The notes: generated from the sequence alone by a model not told the origin. Positions 1-13,942 are shown, numbered from the stretch's first letter. The stretch is 64,000 nt of DNA from Sycobia sp. Sy_11 (GCA_018907035.1 JACCIC010000022.1:3325501-3389500); one strand, 5' to 3'. A program made the numbers and translations.

Positions 1-759
1 GTTACTATATAAAGAGTCTCTAACATTTATAATTATATGTAAAGTTTTTGAAAGGCAGAGTGCTTACATTTGAAATTGAGTTTCATACAAAACAAATATA
101 TATAAAATACAAAAAAAATGTATAAATAATATGTAAATATAATTAGTTTTCATTACAATATAATATATAGTGTACACTTACTCGCTTACATAGTTGAAGA
201 TTGCCAAAATGACTGTTTACAAAGTTAAAATACTATGGTCCCTTCTTATATTTTGTTGAACTATACGATATTAAAATATAGTGTTTTTAAAAAATTCTAC
301 TTTTACTTCAACATTAACAACCCTTTAAAATTATAATCCATTGATTTTTACAATGTATTTTTTTTACATTAGGCTTTTGGTATAAAATTTATGGTGACTA
401 ATTGTCTTTTTTGCTATTATGTTTATAATAAAAAACATAGGCAGTAGAATCTACGAAGATGAACTAGAAATACAGATACCTATCTCAAAATACAGTACGT
501 TTTTAATATTAGTTTGTATTCCTTAAGACACGTGGCGTCTCGATCTCTAATGCTACACATATTGCGATGCTCTTCTCTATCTACTTTAAAGGGTATAAAT
601 TAACGCTGAAAATGCCCTTACTTTTAAAGAGGAATCGGTATTTCTAGTTAGATCTATTTTGGTTGGTATAATAATTATTTCTTCAAATAATTTTAAAGTT
701 AGCATACGTAAATAGTCCACAAGCTAATATTATTTTTTTAAATGTGGTGTCGCCTCAAT

Positions 760-1450
760 GAAATGAGGTTGGCAGCTGTTTGTTATGGATCGTCAAGACC
801 TTAACTCCAGAATTCCCCTGGTCATCAAGATAGCGGACCAACGAGTGAAACATGCAAACATTTTTCAATACCTAGGCGTACACTTCAAAACATATATAAA
901 CATTGGAGATCATATTAACGCAGTTGTTTCTATAACTAGAGATTTATTGAACAATATTGGATACCTAACTAAATACGAAAGGTACATTAAATTTAAAGTT
1001 CTAAGTACCATATACTGGCCTATTCATTCACAACTATCGCTGTTTATGAAGCGGTTGAATACACAAGGATCATAGGCAAAAGTTTTACATGACAAGATAC
1101 ACGTTCAGCCAAATAATAGTAGGCATTCTAGAAGTGATTGCGGATAAATTCCGGATTGCGTTAGAATGCAGATAAAGGGCGGTAATATATGCATTCCAGA
1201 AAAAAGATGGACGACATGAGGATAAATGCTATACTATCAAAGTAGTAAATGTAAGTGACAAAAATATCTTGTAGAACAATAAAATAAATGTAATTAGTCA
1301 CCCAAAGATCGAAATCTGTTTTCCCACCTTCCTGAATTTCAAGTTAGGATGGGTGCGAAACTAGACAATTCTATCATGGTGGCTAATCTCGTTCCTTCGG
1401 GACACGCAGGCTTCGGCTCTTATTTTTTTCGATTCTATCTGGGGGAAAGC
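760..1450 (+). mobile_element. Non-LTR retrotransposon relic (3' part of reverse transcriptase and tail)
   Basis: An open frame at 785-1075 encodes 96 aa with the post-catalytic reverse-transcriptase signature of jockey-like non-LTR elements: a QYLGVHF-like block, then INAVVSITRDLLNNIGYLT and KVLSTIYWPI. The catalytic YxDD part is absent. Downstream frames are broken, and 1320-1450 has the low-complexity look of an element 3' tail. It sits where the first intron of widerborst is expected. The clade assignment is tentative. Confidence 0.6.
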
Positions 1451-3142
1451 GACAGGTGTTCATATCGAGAAGAGAGCACGCCGGACATACACCCTGAAAG
1501 ACTGTCCTAAATATAAGATGTCAGGGTTGGACTCCTCAGATAAAATTAGCATTTCTTTTATTAAGGAATGAGCTATATTGGACTTAAAAATTTACCTAGT
1601 GTTCATAACATTCGCCACTAGTGAAGTGTTGGTTATAAAGTACTGAATGGAATTTCCAAGTGAAATTCCACAGAATGGAATTTCCAGAAAGAATCATTGA
1701 AGTTGAAATATTCCAATTGAGAAGTGCTGATTATAGAAAATTAATATATAAGCAAAAATTTGTTTACAGATAACCTATATATATAGACCTATATTGACCT
1801 GGAAATATTATTTATAAATTTATTCCAGAACCATACATTAATATATACTGTACAGTAGTATAGCTATGCAAAACATTTACACATCTAGTAATTTACAACA
1901 TCTAAGAGTATAACAATCAAAAGTTGTTTGGAGCCCACTATAAACTGTAGGTCTATCAAAACTTGCAATGATGTATTTTATCTGAAAAATTGAAAGATAG
2001 AATCTTCTAAAAGATAAATCTCAAAAATAGAAGTGTAGATGGAAACATAGTATAAACCACTATTTTTTTGTCTTAAATATTAAGAAAACTATTATTAATT
2101 TTCAGAAAAAAATCTGTTTCTGGTAACCATATAGGTAAAGGTGAAATAATAAAAACTTAATTATTATTTTAATCTAGTAAAAATTAGAGAGGGCAAAAAA
2201 TCACAAAAATATTAGTTTCTGATAAAAAATTCATGAGCTGTTATATACAACTGACGAACACTAACTGATTATTTGTAATAAATTTAAATATAATTGATCC
2301 TGAATGGCTTGAAGGGAAATTTTCAACTTTATTTCAGATATTTTATAAAACTGAACTTATAATTTTTTTATAACTTTTAATACAAAATATGTGGTTGATT
2401 AATTATATTAATAATTTCAAAAATTATCCGTATAATGTAACACATTTATTATAACATTTACCACTGTCATTAACTAATTTGAAATAGGATGAATCAATAT
2501 TATATATTTCAATAAATGAATAAATAAATAATAAATAAGTTGAAGTCTTGAAAAATGTTTATTACAAATTTTTATTTCTGAATTTGTAAGTAGTGTTTAT
2601 TCTATTGGATATTCAGAAAATGAAGAAAAATTTTGAAATAAAAACTTACGTTATGCTTCAATTAAATATTTCAATTAGACATTGTAAGTTATGAATTCTA
2701 TATCAAAAATATTAATTGAACACAAAAAGTCGAAAAGTTTGTGTTTGTTAATCATCAAGCAGTTTTTAAAAAAATAGATATTAAAAATTTGTCTAATTTG
2801 AGGAAATCCAACAAACCTTTAATTAAAAAAAAAAAAATATTTTTTTTGACTGCAAGCTTATCTTACTTAATGTCTCAGAAGGTATAATGGATTAGCAAAA
2901 ATTATTTTTCTAAATGTCTCACAAAAAATGGGCTGAAAACTAACATCTCAGTTGCTGTAAATCTTTATCTTACATTTCCCATTCTTAATACGGCTACATT
3001 TGAATAGATTTCTTTCAAAATATACTGCTTCTAAAGAAATAATGCATATAATAATAAAGATGTATTTTTATGAGATCTACAAATTTTATTGGAAATATTT
3101 TTTGAAATTCTTCGTATCTACTGTTGTAAATTCTATATGTTG

Positions 3143-3208
<66 letters not shown>

Positions 3209-5640
3209 AGTTTTCAATAAAATTATTTGATTAAACCACACTCAATTATAATTTCTGGATATCTTTTCACCTATAGTTCTAATGAATTTGAATAAACTGC
3301 AACTCCCCCCTGAAAATGTGATTTTAGGCTTTAATTCACACATTAATGGTTATTGCAGTTATTCGTTTTACAAAATCTTATAGCTTTTATCTAATTATTA
3401 TTAATGTTCCTACAATAAATAATCAATTAGACAAAAAGTATTATTGCTCCATAATTAACAAAAAATTTTATTTAATTTTGTTAAAATTGCTAGCACATTA
3501 TTTGTCCGCAATGTTTTTTAATGATTTATATATTTACTATAGTTGTGCACAAAATAATAGCACTAAATCAATGATTCAAGCTGATATTAATAATAAAATA
3601 ACAAAGTAATTTAAATAAACATTTTAAAAACGCAATTTTGTGCAGTTACCTCGTTGTTTTCTTATGAAGCACATTTTTCTGCAGAAGCTAAATATCTAGA
3701 ATTTGACATATTTTTTCACACTGTTGCAATGCAGAATAATAAAAAAGGGTCTCAATAAAAATATAAAATCAAGTAATGGACGTAAAATTTAAAAAATGAA
3801 TGCTTTCTATATAAATTGGTCAAGAGTAGAGATTATAGATTATAAAATGTAATGTTTATACTTTCTATGTAGATGTTTAGAAATAATGTTGCATTGAAAA
3901 TTATCATTTTCTCTACTACTCATAAAATAAATCGCACAAGCATCAAAGTTAAAAGTTCAGTGGATTTCCTCATATTTATAATATTTATGTAATCAAATAT
4001 TATAATTAATATTTTAGATTTTTATTACTCAGAATTTAAAATTATTGGAATATAACAGCATCTAGAATGACATAAAGCTATCAAAAATGTGCAATGAAAA
4101 ACCAAACTTGAATTTATTATTTATAAAAAAAAAATGCACTTTTTATTATAGCTTAATATAAATCATTTTTTTAAAAATTCCATTAAATCTCTAGACTTTT
4201 TTATCAATATTTGTGAAGCTTGAAGTTGATAATATGTAAGAATTTAATACTAAGTAATATTTGTTATAAAAAAAGAAGTGCATACTTTACTAACAAGTCA
4301 AATTGTAATATACAAATATAATTCAATTGGAAGAAATAAATTTATATTATGTTTGATTGAACATCTTTTTCAAAGAATTTTAACCTAAAGAATTGCAACC
4401 TAAGAAAATAAATAGAAGCAATTATATTTTATATGTTTTGTTTCATTCAATACTATGGTGTAGTGATAAGCTAAACACATTTAATATTAATAATCAGCTA
4501 TAAATATCAAACTTGAATTATTAATGATTAAGCTATATCTGAACAAATTAATAATATTGTGCTTCATACTTAATTGAAATTAGAAATTTTATAAAGATTT
4601 ATTCTTTGAAGATAAAAGATAAGAGAGTAATTTAAGGTTAAGAAATTATTCTAATTCAGCAGTATATAAATTCTAACATTTCAAATTATTGGAGCTTATT
4701 CTATATTTAATTTAATACAAATTAATTAAAATGAATTAAATATTTTTTTCTTATATTAAATATCAATATCTTAGTAAAAAAAATAATTATAAAACAACTA
4801 AAATTTTATAAAAATATATAAAAAATTAAGAATATGATAATGTTATCTACTAATTTTCATTAAAATTTTTAAATATATAAGTAAATCTATTTAATTGTTT
4901 TGTATACTACTCAATTCTCAATTTTTTATATATAGTATTATGAAATAAATAATATTAAAAATACCAGAGCTGATTAACATAATTTTGTGTAATGTATCAG
5001 AATTTTTTAAAATGTTTTCTTATATATTATTCATTTCAAATTTTTTATTTCTTTAGAGTATATGCATATTTTAAAACTGAAAAGTTACTCATATCTTTTG
5101 AATCTTTTTACGTTATTTCTAATTTTTTAATAAGTATCTTTATTAGTTAATATCAGGATTTCATTAAGTATATTAATTAATAGTAAATATAAAATCATAT
5201 TATAATTAAATTCTAAAATGTATTTTAAATTATTACATCATTAAATGATATATGTATATATGTATTATTAATAATATATATCATATCTCCTAATTAGCTT
5301 GAAAGTCTGTGATCATAGGTTAGGATAAAAATATTACTTTTTATTAGCACTTGCCCTTATTTTTCATAAACTAAGTTCTTAATCAGGTTATCATTATTAA
5401 TTAAAGAAGCTTTAAAAAATCAGTTTTTAAATGACTAATTATTGTTTACTTATGGTTATGATTAAATAATCAGCATTAAAATTTGAAGGCTAGTATACTA
5501 TAATAAATTGTTATGTATATAAATTTTTATTGATAAATTGAAAATATCATAAATTTGTGGATTAATATGCCTTGACATTTAGAACTTTCTATAAAGGGCG
5601 CTGCTGCCTATGAGTAAGAATAAAAAAGTGAAGTGTACAT
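1451..5640. other. AT-rich non-coding stretch, probably widerborst intron 1
   Basis: No convincing coding frame, RNA gene or mobile element was seen on either strand. The stretch lies immediately downstream (minus sense) of the splice donor of the first widerborst coding exon, so it should be intronic. It contains a (TA)n microsatellite at about 3146-3200. Confidence 0.6.
3146..3200. repeat. (TA)n microsatellite
   Basis: About 55 bp of uninterrupted TA repeats run into a short CA tail. Open frames crossing it are artefacts. Confidence 0.95.
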
Positions 5641-5698
5641 ATATATTTATATATAAGTTAAATATACAAATGGGAAATATTCAGTCCAATGAACTCAC

Positions 5699-5837
5699 CT
5701 TTAAGTTGAGGAAGCTGTTGCAGCTCGACGTCTTGTGAGTTGCGGTAGCGAGATGAACCCTGAGACTTCTTAGATTTTTTTTTAAGAGAACGCTTCGCAA
5801 AAGGATCTATCCGATCCACAAAAGTCGCTGATGACAT
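5699..5837 (-). CDS. wdb: widerborst-like PP2A B56 regulatory subunit, first coding exon (partial gene)
   Basis: The minus-strand ATG at 5837 opens a 139-nt exon encoding 46 residues: MSSATFVDRIDPFAKRSL, a lysine-rich patch, then SSRYRNSQDVELQQLPQLK. It ends in a good donor (AAAG followed by GTGAG at 5698). This is the characteristic N-terminal tail of insect widerborst, the B56 regulatory subunit that targets protein phosphatase 2A to substrates; the HEAT-like repeat body is encoded by later exons. None of those was found between 1 and 5698, so intron 1 probably leaves the window on the left. The donor phase is 1. The assignment rests on memory of the fly protein N-terminus, which matches nearly residue for residue; no alignment was run. 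Confidence 0.8.
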
Positions 5838-7480
5838 AGTGAACTCTTAATCAGAGGCACTGTAGGTGCTGGATAGGTAGCCGTTTATATGACACTATAG
5901 TTGTGTCTCTTGCTTTTGGGTGTTAGCTATAGATGACTGGGTCCATCCCTGGAATAGATGGTTTTAGAGCTAATGACTAATTTTTTATGCTCAAAACTTC
6001 ACTGTACACTCACATGTATGAATAAAAAACCGACACTTGTATGACATATAATTAACACTTGTTTACCTCTGCAAATACACTAATACAGATTCTTCTGGAC
6101 ACTGTGTTTTATTTATATTCAACTTCTTTTTAAACTCTATTCACACTTCTCCTTTAATATATTAAATTTAGAAAAAGTCTAGACTGTAATTAGCACTTGA
6201 ACATTAAAAAGGCTTTTGATGAATTTCATGTATCCAAAAAATTTTCTTCTTGGCAAACTCTTCTTTCCAATGTACTGGAAAAACCGAAAAGAAAATGTGA
6301 GTAATAAAAAAAAAGAATATCAATAGATGGCGAAAAAAGGCGTTGTCACACGACGATCGCGACGATGAAGAAGCCGTGGAGTTAGTCGATCCTCTTTCTA
6401 CGTTCTGTATATATAATCTCAGTAACTCTCCGTCACTCCTTTGGCAAAGTCATCTATCTCACTTTCTCTCTTTCTCGTCTTTACCCGGACTGGATCTTTT
6501 TTATATATAGAAAACACACTCGATGTTGGTAGCTATTGATGTAAGTGTAAGCGGACCAAAAGACGAATATAAGAATGAGAAGGACGAAAGACTAAAAATC
6601 AGGTTTCTTCAAAGCACTCGCTGTACCTACTCGCTTACATTCCGGCTACTTTACCCTCTTTCTTCCACACTTTTCTTCTAGTTATAACTTATAGGCGCGT
6701 TTAGAGTGCGCGCGCGTACAAACGCAACACAAGAGATCCCGGCGTGATTTTATTCCGAACCTTACTAATTGCGCTTAGAAATCTGGTTATATTCGTTTTT
6801 CTCTAATTATCTCCAGTACGCGCGCAAATATATACCGGGCAACGTCTGCGTCGATCACTTCCTCTTTCTCTTACGTCCCACGATTATTCGTGGTTATGTG
6901 CCTCTGATAGGACGGGACATGGGAGTAGAGAGCGATGAAGTCGAAAAAACTAAACAGAGAAACACATGCTGATGGTCTGAATGTCTGATGGTAAAAAAAG
7001 GGAGACCGCGTACCTACTTACGCTTGTAGAACTTATAACTTTTAGCAGCTTTTAGCCATCAGAGAAGCACACACATTCACGGTCGGAGAGGGCTTTTCCG
7101 CTTCTGCATCCGTTGGTGTGTGCGTAGTCACTCGACGCGGAGAAAACGCGAAAAAAGAAAACGGAGAAATCCACACTGTACACGGACGTGCACGATTTTA
7201 CACATACTTGAACAGCTCCGTGTGTTCAATTGCTCGAGTATATTTCTCCGCTCTGATGCAACACATTTTTCGACATTGATGTACTCGGTGTTGGGAAAAA
7301 GTACAGGTAGGTATACCCGTAAGACTGAAAAATCGTATAAAAAGATTAGAAATACACACATTAATCTCTTCTTCTTCTAAATAGGTAGCGGTAGCAGTAT
7401 AATGAGGGTTTCTAAAAGTTGTACTGAAATGCTCGCATGCGCACCAGCGACTATACGCTGATTGGTTTCAGCTGCGCGCT
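5838..7480 (-). promoter_or_regulatory. Probable 5' UTR and promoter region of widerborst
   Basis: Upstream of the widerborst start the base composition rises well above the AT-rich surroundings, with many CpGs between about 6300 and 7460. A GCATGCGC palindrome at about 7434-7441 resembles the core of NRF-1-type promoter sites. A CACCTACAG acceptor-like sequence about 30 nt upstream of the ATG hints that the start codon lies in a second exon. Short frames here (such as 6769-6972 and 7120-7380) show no family resemblance. The transcription start cannot be placed. Confidence 0.4.
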
Positions 7481-7489
7481 TGTATTTGA

Positions 7490-9107
7490 ATAATGAAGAT
7501 TGCGATGGAGACATGAAAGTATTTGGGGGAAATGACCAATTCTATGGATGTTAATTAGAGGTTCTATTTTATATACGAAATCATTAGTTTTTAAAACTTG
7601 TTTATTTTTATTATATTCAACAGTTATATTTTTAGTTATATTCAACATTTATGTTCAACAGTTTATTATTTTTATTATATTCAATAGTTTTCTCTATAAT
7701 AGATTTCATTCAATATTAGTAATAGTTGCATATTTTAAAAACATGATTTTTAGAAAATTTAGATAATATTATATTGTAATTTTTTTATATTTTTTAAAGC
7801 AATACCCATATGAAATTGTGAAAAATAAGTTTTAAAATAGGTTCATACCATCTAATAAACTACCATTTAGAGATAATTATTGCTTACTTAATCGATTATT
7901 ATGTCAGTATGGCGTATGTAATTTATGATATTTAATATAAAGAAAAAAGAGATAATATACAATTCAGAGTAAAATAATGATTTATTTTATAAAAAGAATA
8001 TTATAACAAGTAAGAAAATGTGTATCACTACTCTTTTATACTCTATACACTAATACCAAGATCATTAACTGTCTTAATGAACTATTTTTTACTGTATCAA
8101 AAAATAAAACGAGACTGAAAAAACAATTTAAATTATCTTATTAAATCAATTATTGTACAATTCAAAATATTGTTGTTAAATAATTTTAATATAAATAATA
8201 TAAAAAGATTATCAATATTTGGTTATTAATGTAAATCAAAGCACACTGAATTTAAAAGGATGCATATTATCTTAGAAATATACTTATGGTCTCGAAGAAG
8301 TTTTCATATTTATATTTTCTTATGAATATTTTAAAATATGCAAATAATTTTTTGTTTTAAGATGTTTGCTACATATTATTAAATATCATTCTAATCTGTT
8401 TACAGCTCATCATAATTCTTTGAATAAATTTACCTTGGGAACATTAAATAAAATAAGAATAAATATTCCATAATGTATTTGAATAATAAAATAACTAATA
8501 AGTTGTTTTAAATGATTCAAAATATTCCAAGCATGTTACCCATGCCATGCAGTTTAATTTACAGATGGCAGAGATCTTGATGGTACAGTAAGAATAAGCC
8601 AATTACAAAATGTTAAAAAAACACAAAAATATTTTACCTTTTGAATTAACTTTCATAATTATTAATCGATAGTATAAATGTATAGTTTCTACCTCTATAT
8701 TCTCATTTAAGATCATAGTTTCTTTAAACATAGAGAAAATTATATTTCTTTCTTTTATACTTCCCTATTATATATATATAAAAGAGAATTCTTATTTTAT
8801 TGAAATATATATTAATTATTATATTCTAATACAACTAAATGCAATCTTATCTTATTATTTAGATTTCTATTACTATATATATTCTGTCTCATTGAATTAT
8901 ATTTTAACATACAATTCTAGGTTACAATATAATTTAAACATATAAATTTGTGATTGGATATATCACATTGCAGATAAATAAAACAAACTGTTGGATTTAT
9001 TTGAATTACATATTTTAAGAAATAAATATTATCATTTTATAAATTATAAAATTAAATACATAAATCTACTTGAAAATGAGATCATAATTGCTTTAATTTT
9101 AACTTGG

Positions 9108-9156
<49 letters not shown>

Positions 9157-9520
9157 GAAAAAATATTATTAATTATTAATTTATTTATGAAAAAGAATAT
9201 TGTTTAAATAATAACATTGTAGCTTTATGTACATCAGATAAACTAAAAGTTTAAATTTTATCAACAATTTTTCTTAAGTTTTATTTTTCAAATCTATTTT
9301 TAAAATATCAAGATATACTTTTCGGAAACAAAAATATCTAGTAATAGGATCAATAGGAATAAATAATAAGATAATAGATATAGTTTTTTAAATTTAAAGC
9401 AATATTATATATTCTACTAAAATAATAGTTGTTTAGAAATACATAATATAATAAAGTATCAAATTTTTAAATACAATCTACAACATAAAAAATCATTAAA
9501 AATTGATGATTGTATAGAAT
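7490..9520. other. AT-rich intergenic stretch
   Basis: Nothing recognisable was found on either strand except a (TA)n microsatellite at about 9112-9154. Confidence 0.6.
9112..9154. repeat. (TA)n microsatellite
   Basis: About 42 bp of TA dinucleotide repeat. Confidence 0.95.
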
Positions 9521-9529
9521 ATTTATTAT

Positions 9530-11250
9530 TTAACACTCGCGGATCTGAGCATTTACAGATTCTTGTTTTTCTGCAGATTTGCCACTATTAGGTGCTGCCA
9601 ATTGCACTAAGGCCAATCGACTTATGTCATGTTGGTGCGCATGCGATGATTTTAGTATACAACTTAGAAACACTTTTATACCGTATGATTTCTGGTGGTC
9701 ACTGGTGTTCTCTATACTACAGTGAGTGGAGAAATTGAGAGAGAAAGAATTACTCGATTGTTCTGTTGTTACTGCATTCATTTAACGACGAATGAGGTGC
9801 ACAGCAACCGCCATCAGCTGCAAGAAATGGCGAACAGTGGATTTCATTATTTTCGTATCAGTGTCTGTTATCCTTTCTTTTTTGTTCTTATATTTCTTCG
9901 ATGCACTGTTTGCTATAGTATACTTTTCCCCATTTACCTTTAGACGACACTACAATTTATACACTGTAAACGACGTACAAATTAGTGATAGCAAAAGTCC
10001 ATAGCAGTCGCGGCGACAGCGGCGACGTGATATGGAAAAATAATAAGGAAAGAAAAATACACTTGTAGCTATGTATATAAAATTAAATCAACTTGCTCAT
10101 CCTTTCAGAGGTGCAGAAGCGCATGTGGACAACGGTTAGCATATACAATGATTACGACAGCGAAGAAGCTCAGTCTCTCTTTCTATTTCTATATTTTATT
10201 ATCGCGTACTCTGTCGCTCTTTGGCGCTTTTCTGGTATTCTCCTCCGTCTTCGTGTTATTCCTGGGGTCAGGCTGCAGCCTGCAACTGATTCCTTTTAGT
10301 TGGGTAAGCGCTTATTGGAGATTAGGGAAATTGGCGCTACAGAAAGAATGTTTAAAAAGGTTAATAAATGTTATTTGTATATCAGCAGAACTTTGTAATT
10401 GGCGATGATTGTAGGAAACACATGCGTGCATCCAACGTGATCGCTTCGGTGGCCGTTCTATATCCCGTAGCTCGTTCTTTTTAAAGCACAGTAATCGTAC
10501 ACGAGCGCTTAAAGCTGCGCTTGCAATATATGAAAAAAATATTGGCTCTGTTATTCTCTTTCGAAGCAAGGCACTACGATGTGGTGCCCTACTGCATAGA
10601 TATAGATCACTTTGCGATCTTTCTTTTATATTTCCCAGCGTTTTAGAACTATTTTCGCAGACGAATTTTCTTCAGTTTAGGAAAGAGAGGGAAAGAGAGA
10701 GTTAGCGAAGACATCCGTAACAACTTCACTTAGACTATAGACTGGTATAACTATATATTGCTTTACGCCAGGACTTCGAAAACGAATCGACGTTTGTCTT
10801 GGTTAGGATGGCACTCATTACTCATATACTAAATACTCTATACTCATACGCGGATGTGCACTGTCGCCGTGCGGGGGAAATCCACTCCCTTTCTCTATAA
10901 AGTGCGCACGCGTACCTTATATATTTTCGGGTGTTCCGGCTATTATATGATGCATATATATAGTTAATTGAGTGAACGACCCACGGGCAAACCACCTTCT
11001 CTCTTGATTTGTCTCTCTACTTCATTTGTTCCTTTTTACGTTCTTTTTCTGAACTACATTTTCAGGTTAACATCCAATTCAACTTCCTCAGCTATAATAA
11101 ATCAATTTTTTAGTCTCTATTTGTACTCGTTTCATATCCGAGGTCGTATATCCCTTCTCATATACCTGTATCTGTGAATGTGGGTAGTAATTCTAATGAT
11201 TTACATATAGATGCTGTCACAGTCGGTTCTAGTTCAAACATGAAATAATA
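9530..11250. other. GC-raised island with no recognised gene; possible promoter or 5' exon
   Basis: Composition, CpG content and pyrimidine tracts differ from both flanks and resemble the widerborst promoter region. A minus-strand frame at 9530-9781 (83 aa, ending SVNAQIREC) starts at ATG and lies at the island edge, but shows no domain, signal peptide or family resemblance. Other frames (9695-9943, 10148-10408, 10312-10569) overlap one another on both strands and are probably chance. A GGCGACAGCGGCGACGTG block occurs near 10010. It could be an alternative upstream promoter or an untranslated exon. Confidence 0.3.
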
Positions 11251-11619
11251 TATATATATCAGTAAATCACCATATATAACATTGAGTCTGCAATGTAGTA
11301 AAAGAAAATGGAAAAACTAAGATTGACAGTATCTTGAAAAGAATAATATAATACTGCTGATATAACTCGTAAACCAAGCATAGTAAAAACTAATAATTTA
11401 ATGTAATATTTAGTATGATTTATTTTATAAGTTAATATTGTCTGCTGCTTTCTCCTCAATAGTTTTTTCATTATTGAAAAACCTACTACCGTGACCATAC
11501 AATTACTGATCGTTGCAAGGGAGGTTTTATTTGATTTTCGAAATGCGCGAATTCTTATTTGCGCGTTGAAAGTTATTAAGGAATCAGAATAAACTCTTTT
11601 GCTTGTAATATTCGGTGTA

Positions 11620-12886
11620 TAAGTAAGTTTTCAGCGTTTTTTTCTCGAAAAGTGAGGTTTCATTATGAAAATATGGTTACCTATCCTTTGTTCAAATTAT
11701 CGTCCATAGGAAGCTATAACTTTTTCCCATCTTTCTGCTAATTTATGAATTCCGGACCAAAAAAATTTCTCATCTTTTGAGCCTCAGAAAGTATCGAGCC
11801 AATTTTTGATTTGCTCTACTGTACTGAAGCGTATTCCCGTTGTAGCGTTCTGTATTGATCGAAATAAGTGGCAGTCAATTGGTGTCAAGTCTGAACTGTA
11901 AGGCAGGTGAGGCAGAATTTTCCAGCCACTATTCTCCAAATAGTTTTCGACCGAAGCCGCAACATGTGGCCGAGCGTTATCGTGATGAAAAATGACGGGC
12001 TTATACCTGGTCTCATATTCTATCTACTTTTCCTGTAATACTCGCGTCAAACGAATAAGTTAAGTTCGATATAATGGTCCTTTGATAGTTTCAGAATTCG
12101 GAATCAATTCCTAGAATATGACACTCTTTTCATCTCACCATATGCAGAGCATGACCTTATACCTAAACGTGAATATTTCGTTTCGGCGTCGATTGGGTTG
12201 GCTCGTAGGGCTTTGTCTACGTTTTTATGTATTTAGGATTATCATAATAAATCCATTTTTCATTACCAGGGACAATACGATTCAAAAATGATTTATTTTT
12301 ATACCGCTGCAGTAAAATTTTGGGCATACCAAATCGCCGTTCGACGTCTCTAGGCTTCAATTCGTACGGCATCCAGTTTCCAACCGTTTTAATGAATCCA
12401 ATGCTTTTTGGCATAGGGAAACGGCTTGGTGTATGACGCCTAATGATTCGGCGAGTTCTTTTGAATCTGACACGTATCATCATCCAGCAAAGCCTTTAAT
12501 TCCCCGTCTTGTAAATGTTTCCGCTGTCCGGAGCGATCCCTGTCTTCAACTTCAAATTCACCACTTTTAGACCATTTAAATCACTCGTGGCACGTCGCCA
12601 GTACATTCCATCCCATAAGATTCCGAAAGCAAACGATAGGCCTGAGTTGCACCTTTCCTCATATTAAAGAATACAAGCAGCGCTTCCCGCAAATAATATT
12701 TATATGGCTGTAAATTTGCCACGATTTTGCTTTATAAAATAAACGATACCGAAAGAAATGCTCAAATATAATGCTGCAAAGTTGTTAATAGATACACAAC
12801 CTACAAATATAAAACATGAGGTTTGACATGTTTGCCAGGGATCCACTGGTGACGTCATTTTTTGATCAATACTCGAAACTTACTTG
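11620..12886 (-). mobile_element. mariner element, degenerate, with ends preserved
   Basis: The termini are inverted copies of YAAGTAAGTTT (11620 onward, and the complement ending 12886), each flanked by a TA dinucleotide (11618-11619 and 12887-12888), giving a 1267-bp element. The minus-strand frame at 12217-12483 carries mariner transposase signatures: GNWMPYELKPRDVERRF, then IVPGNEKWIYYDNPK, which is the first-aspartate block with GDEKW changed to GNEKW. The frame is interrupted elsewhere, so the copy is dead. Confidence 0.8.
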
Positions 12887-12929
12887 TACAGCCAATAACA
12901 AAATCACTTTATTGTATGCAGGTCGTATA

Positions 12930-13150
12930 TCAGATGATTTTCGTTACGGGCTCGACTCATATGTATCATTGGTCGTCTAGAGCGATGCCCCTTATATAGA
13001 TAGTCTTATTCTTCATTATTATGAAATATAAGCAAAAAATTTTTTCTTTTCTATTGTTGAAGCAGTAGTTCACACGTAACAAAATGTCATTCAACATCTT
13101 TCAGCTTCAATTTCTCATTTCCTTACTTTCGAAATATTCCTAACATTTTA
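12930..13150 (-). mobile_element. mariner relic, internally deleted
   Basis: Segments at about 12950-13010 and 13035-13130 match, with divergence, the relic at 37.6-38.25 kb (shared blocks include AGCGATGCCCC and TTTTCTTTTCTAT), but the transposase central part is missing. No open frame survives. Confidence 0.5.
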
Positions 13151-13559
13151 AAACATTTTGAAACAATTAATCTTCTAACTGTAATTTTTTTCCAAGATCG
13201 GTTTTTAGATACAATTTAATACAAATTTTTGAGAAATTTTTTCGAATAGACAAAATTCGAAAATCCAATATAAGTAGTCCGCGGTAATTTAAAATTGGCA
13301 ATACCTTTAAACGGAGCTCGTGTATGTCTCTGAAAGTTAGTTTCCAAAAGAAGGTTCAAACTGATTGAAGTATTTGTTATCAGTAGCAATGAATGTAAAA
13401 AATCAATATCATAGTCACTTTAGACTAAGAAATGTTTTTTCATTATATTACTGACTATTTTCTGTTTGATACTTCCTAAAATTTCGCATCTTTATTATTA
13501 CATTAAATAATTTCAAAAAACTTTAAATCTTGTTTTTTGTTTAATCCCTTTTGGTTGTC

Positions 13560-13942
13560 TCGAACACAGTGTGTTTAGTGTCACAGTGCCTTCAGTGTCT
13601 CTCAGTTTTCGGCGTCTAAAGGCATTGCAACCTTACCACAACTGTCCTATTCACCTGACATGCCACCTTGTGACTTTTTTCTATTTTCCTGTTTCAAAAA
13701 ATTGGTCAAAGGTCGATATTTTGACTCTGTCGAAGACATCCAAGAATCTGTAACGAGGGTACTCGAAGAGTTTCCACAAGAAGTGTTCAAGAATTGTTAC
13801 GAAAACTGAAAAACTGGCTGGAATAAGTGAATAGATGCGGGAGGGGACTACTTTGAAGGGCGTCGCAGCGATTTACCTTAATGTTTAAATATACTCGATT
13901 TTTTAATTTTGTCGCATTACTTAATTGTCTGACCTCGTATAC
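13560..13942 (+). mobile_element. mariner 3' relic (C-terminal transposase and terminal repeat)
   Basis: With frameshifts, the plus strand reads as a mariner C-terminus: CDFFLFP-like, KLVKGRYFDSVEDIQESVTR, then EFPQEVFKNCYENWK. It ends at 13905-13933 in a sequence that is the inverse complement of the terminal repeat at 61083 (TACGAGGTCAGA, then AATTAAGTAATGCGAC). It is therefore the 3' half of the same family whose 5' half lies near 61.1 kb. The N-terminal half is absent here. Confidence 0.75.
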
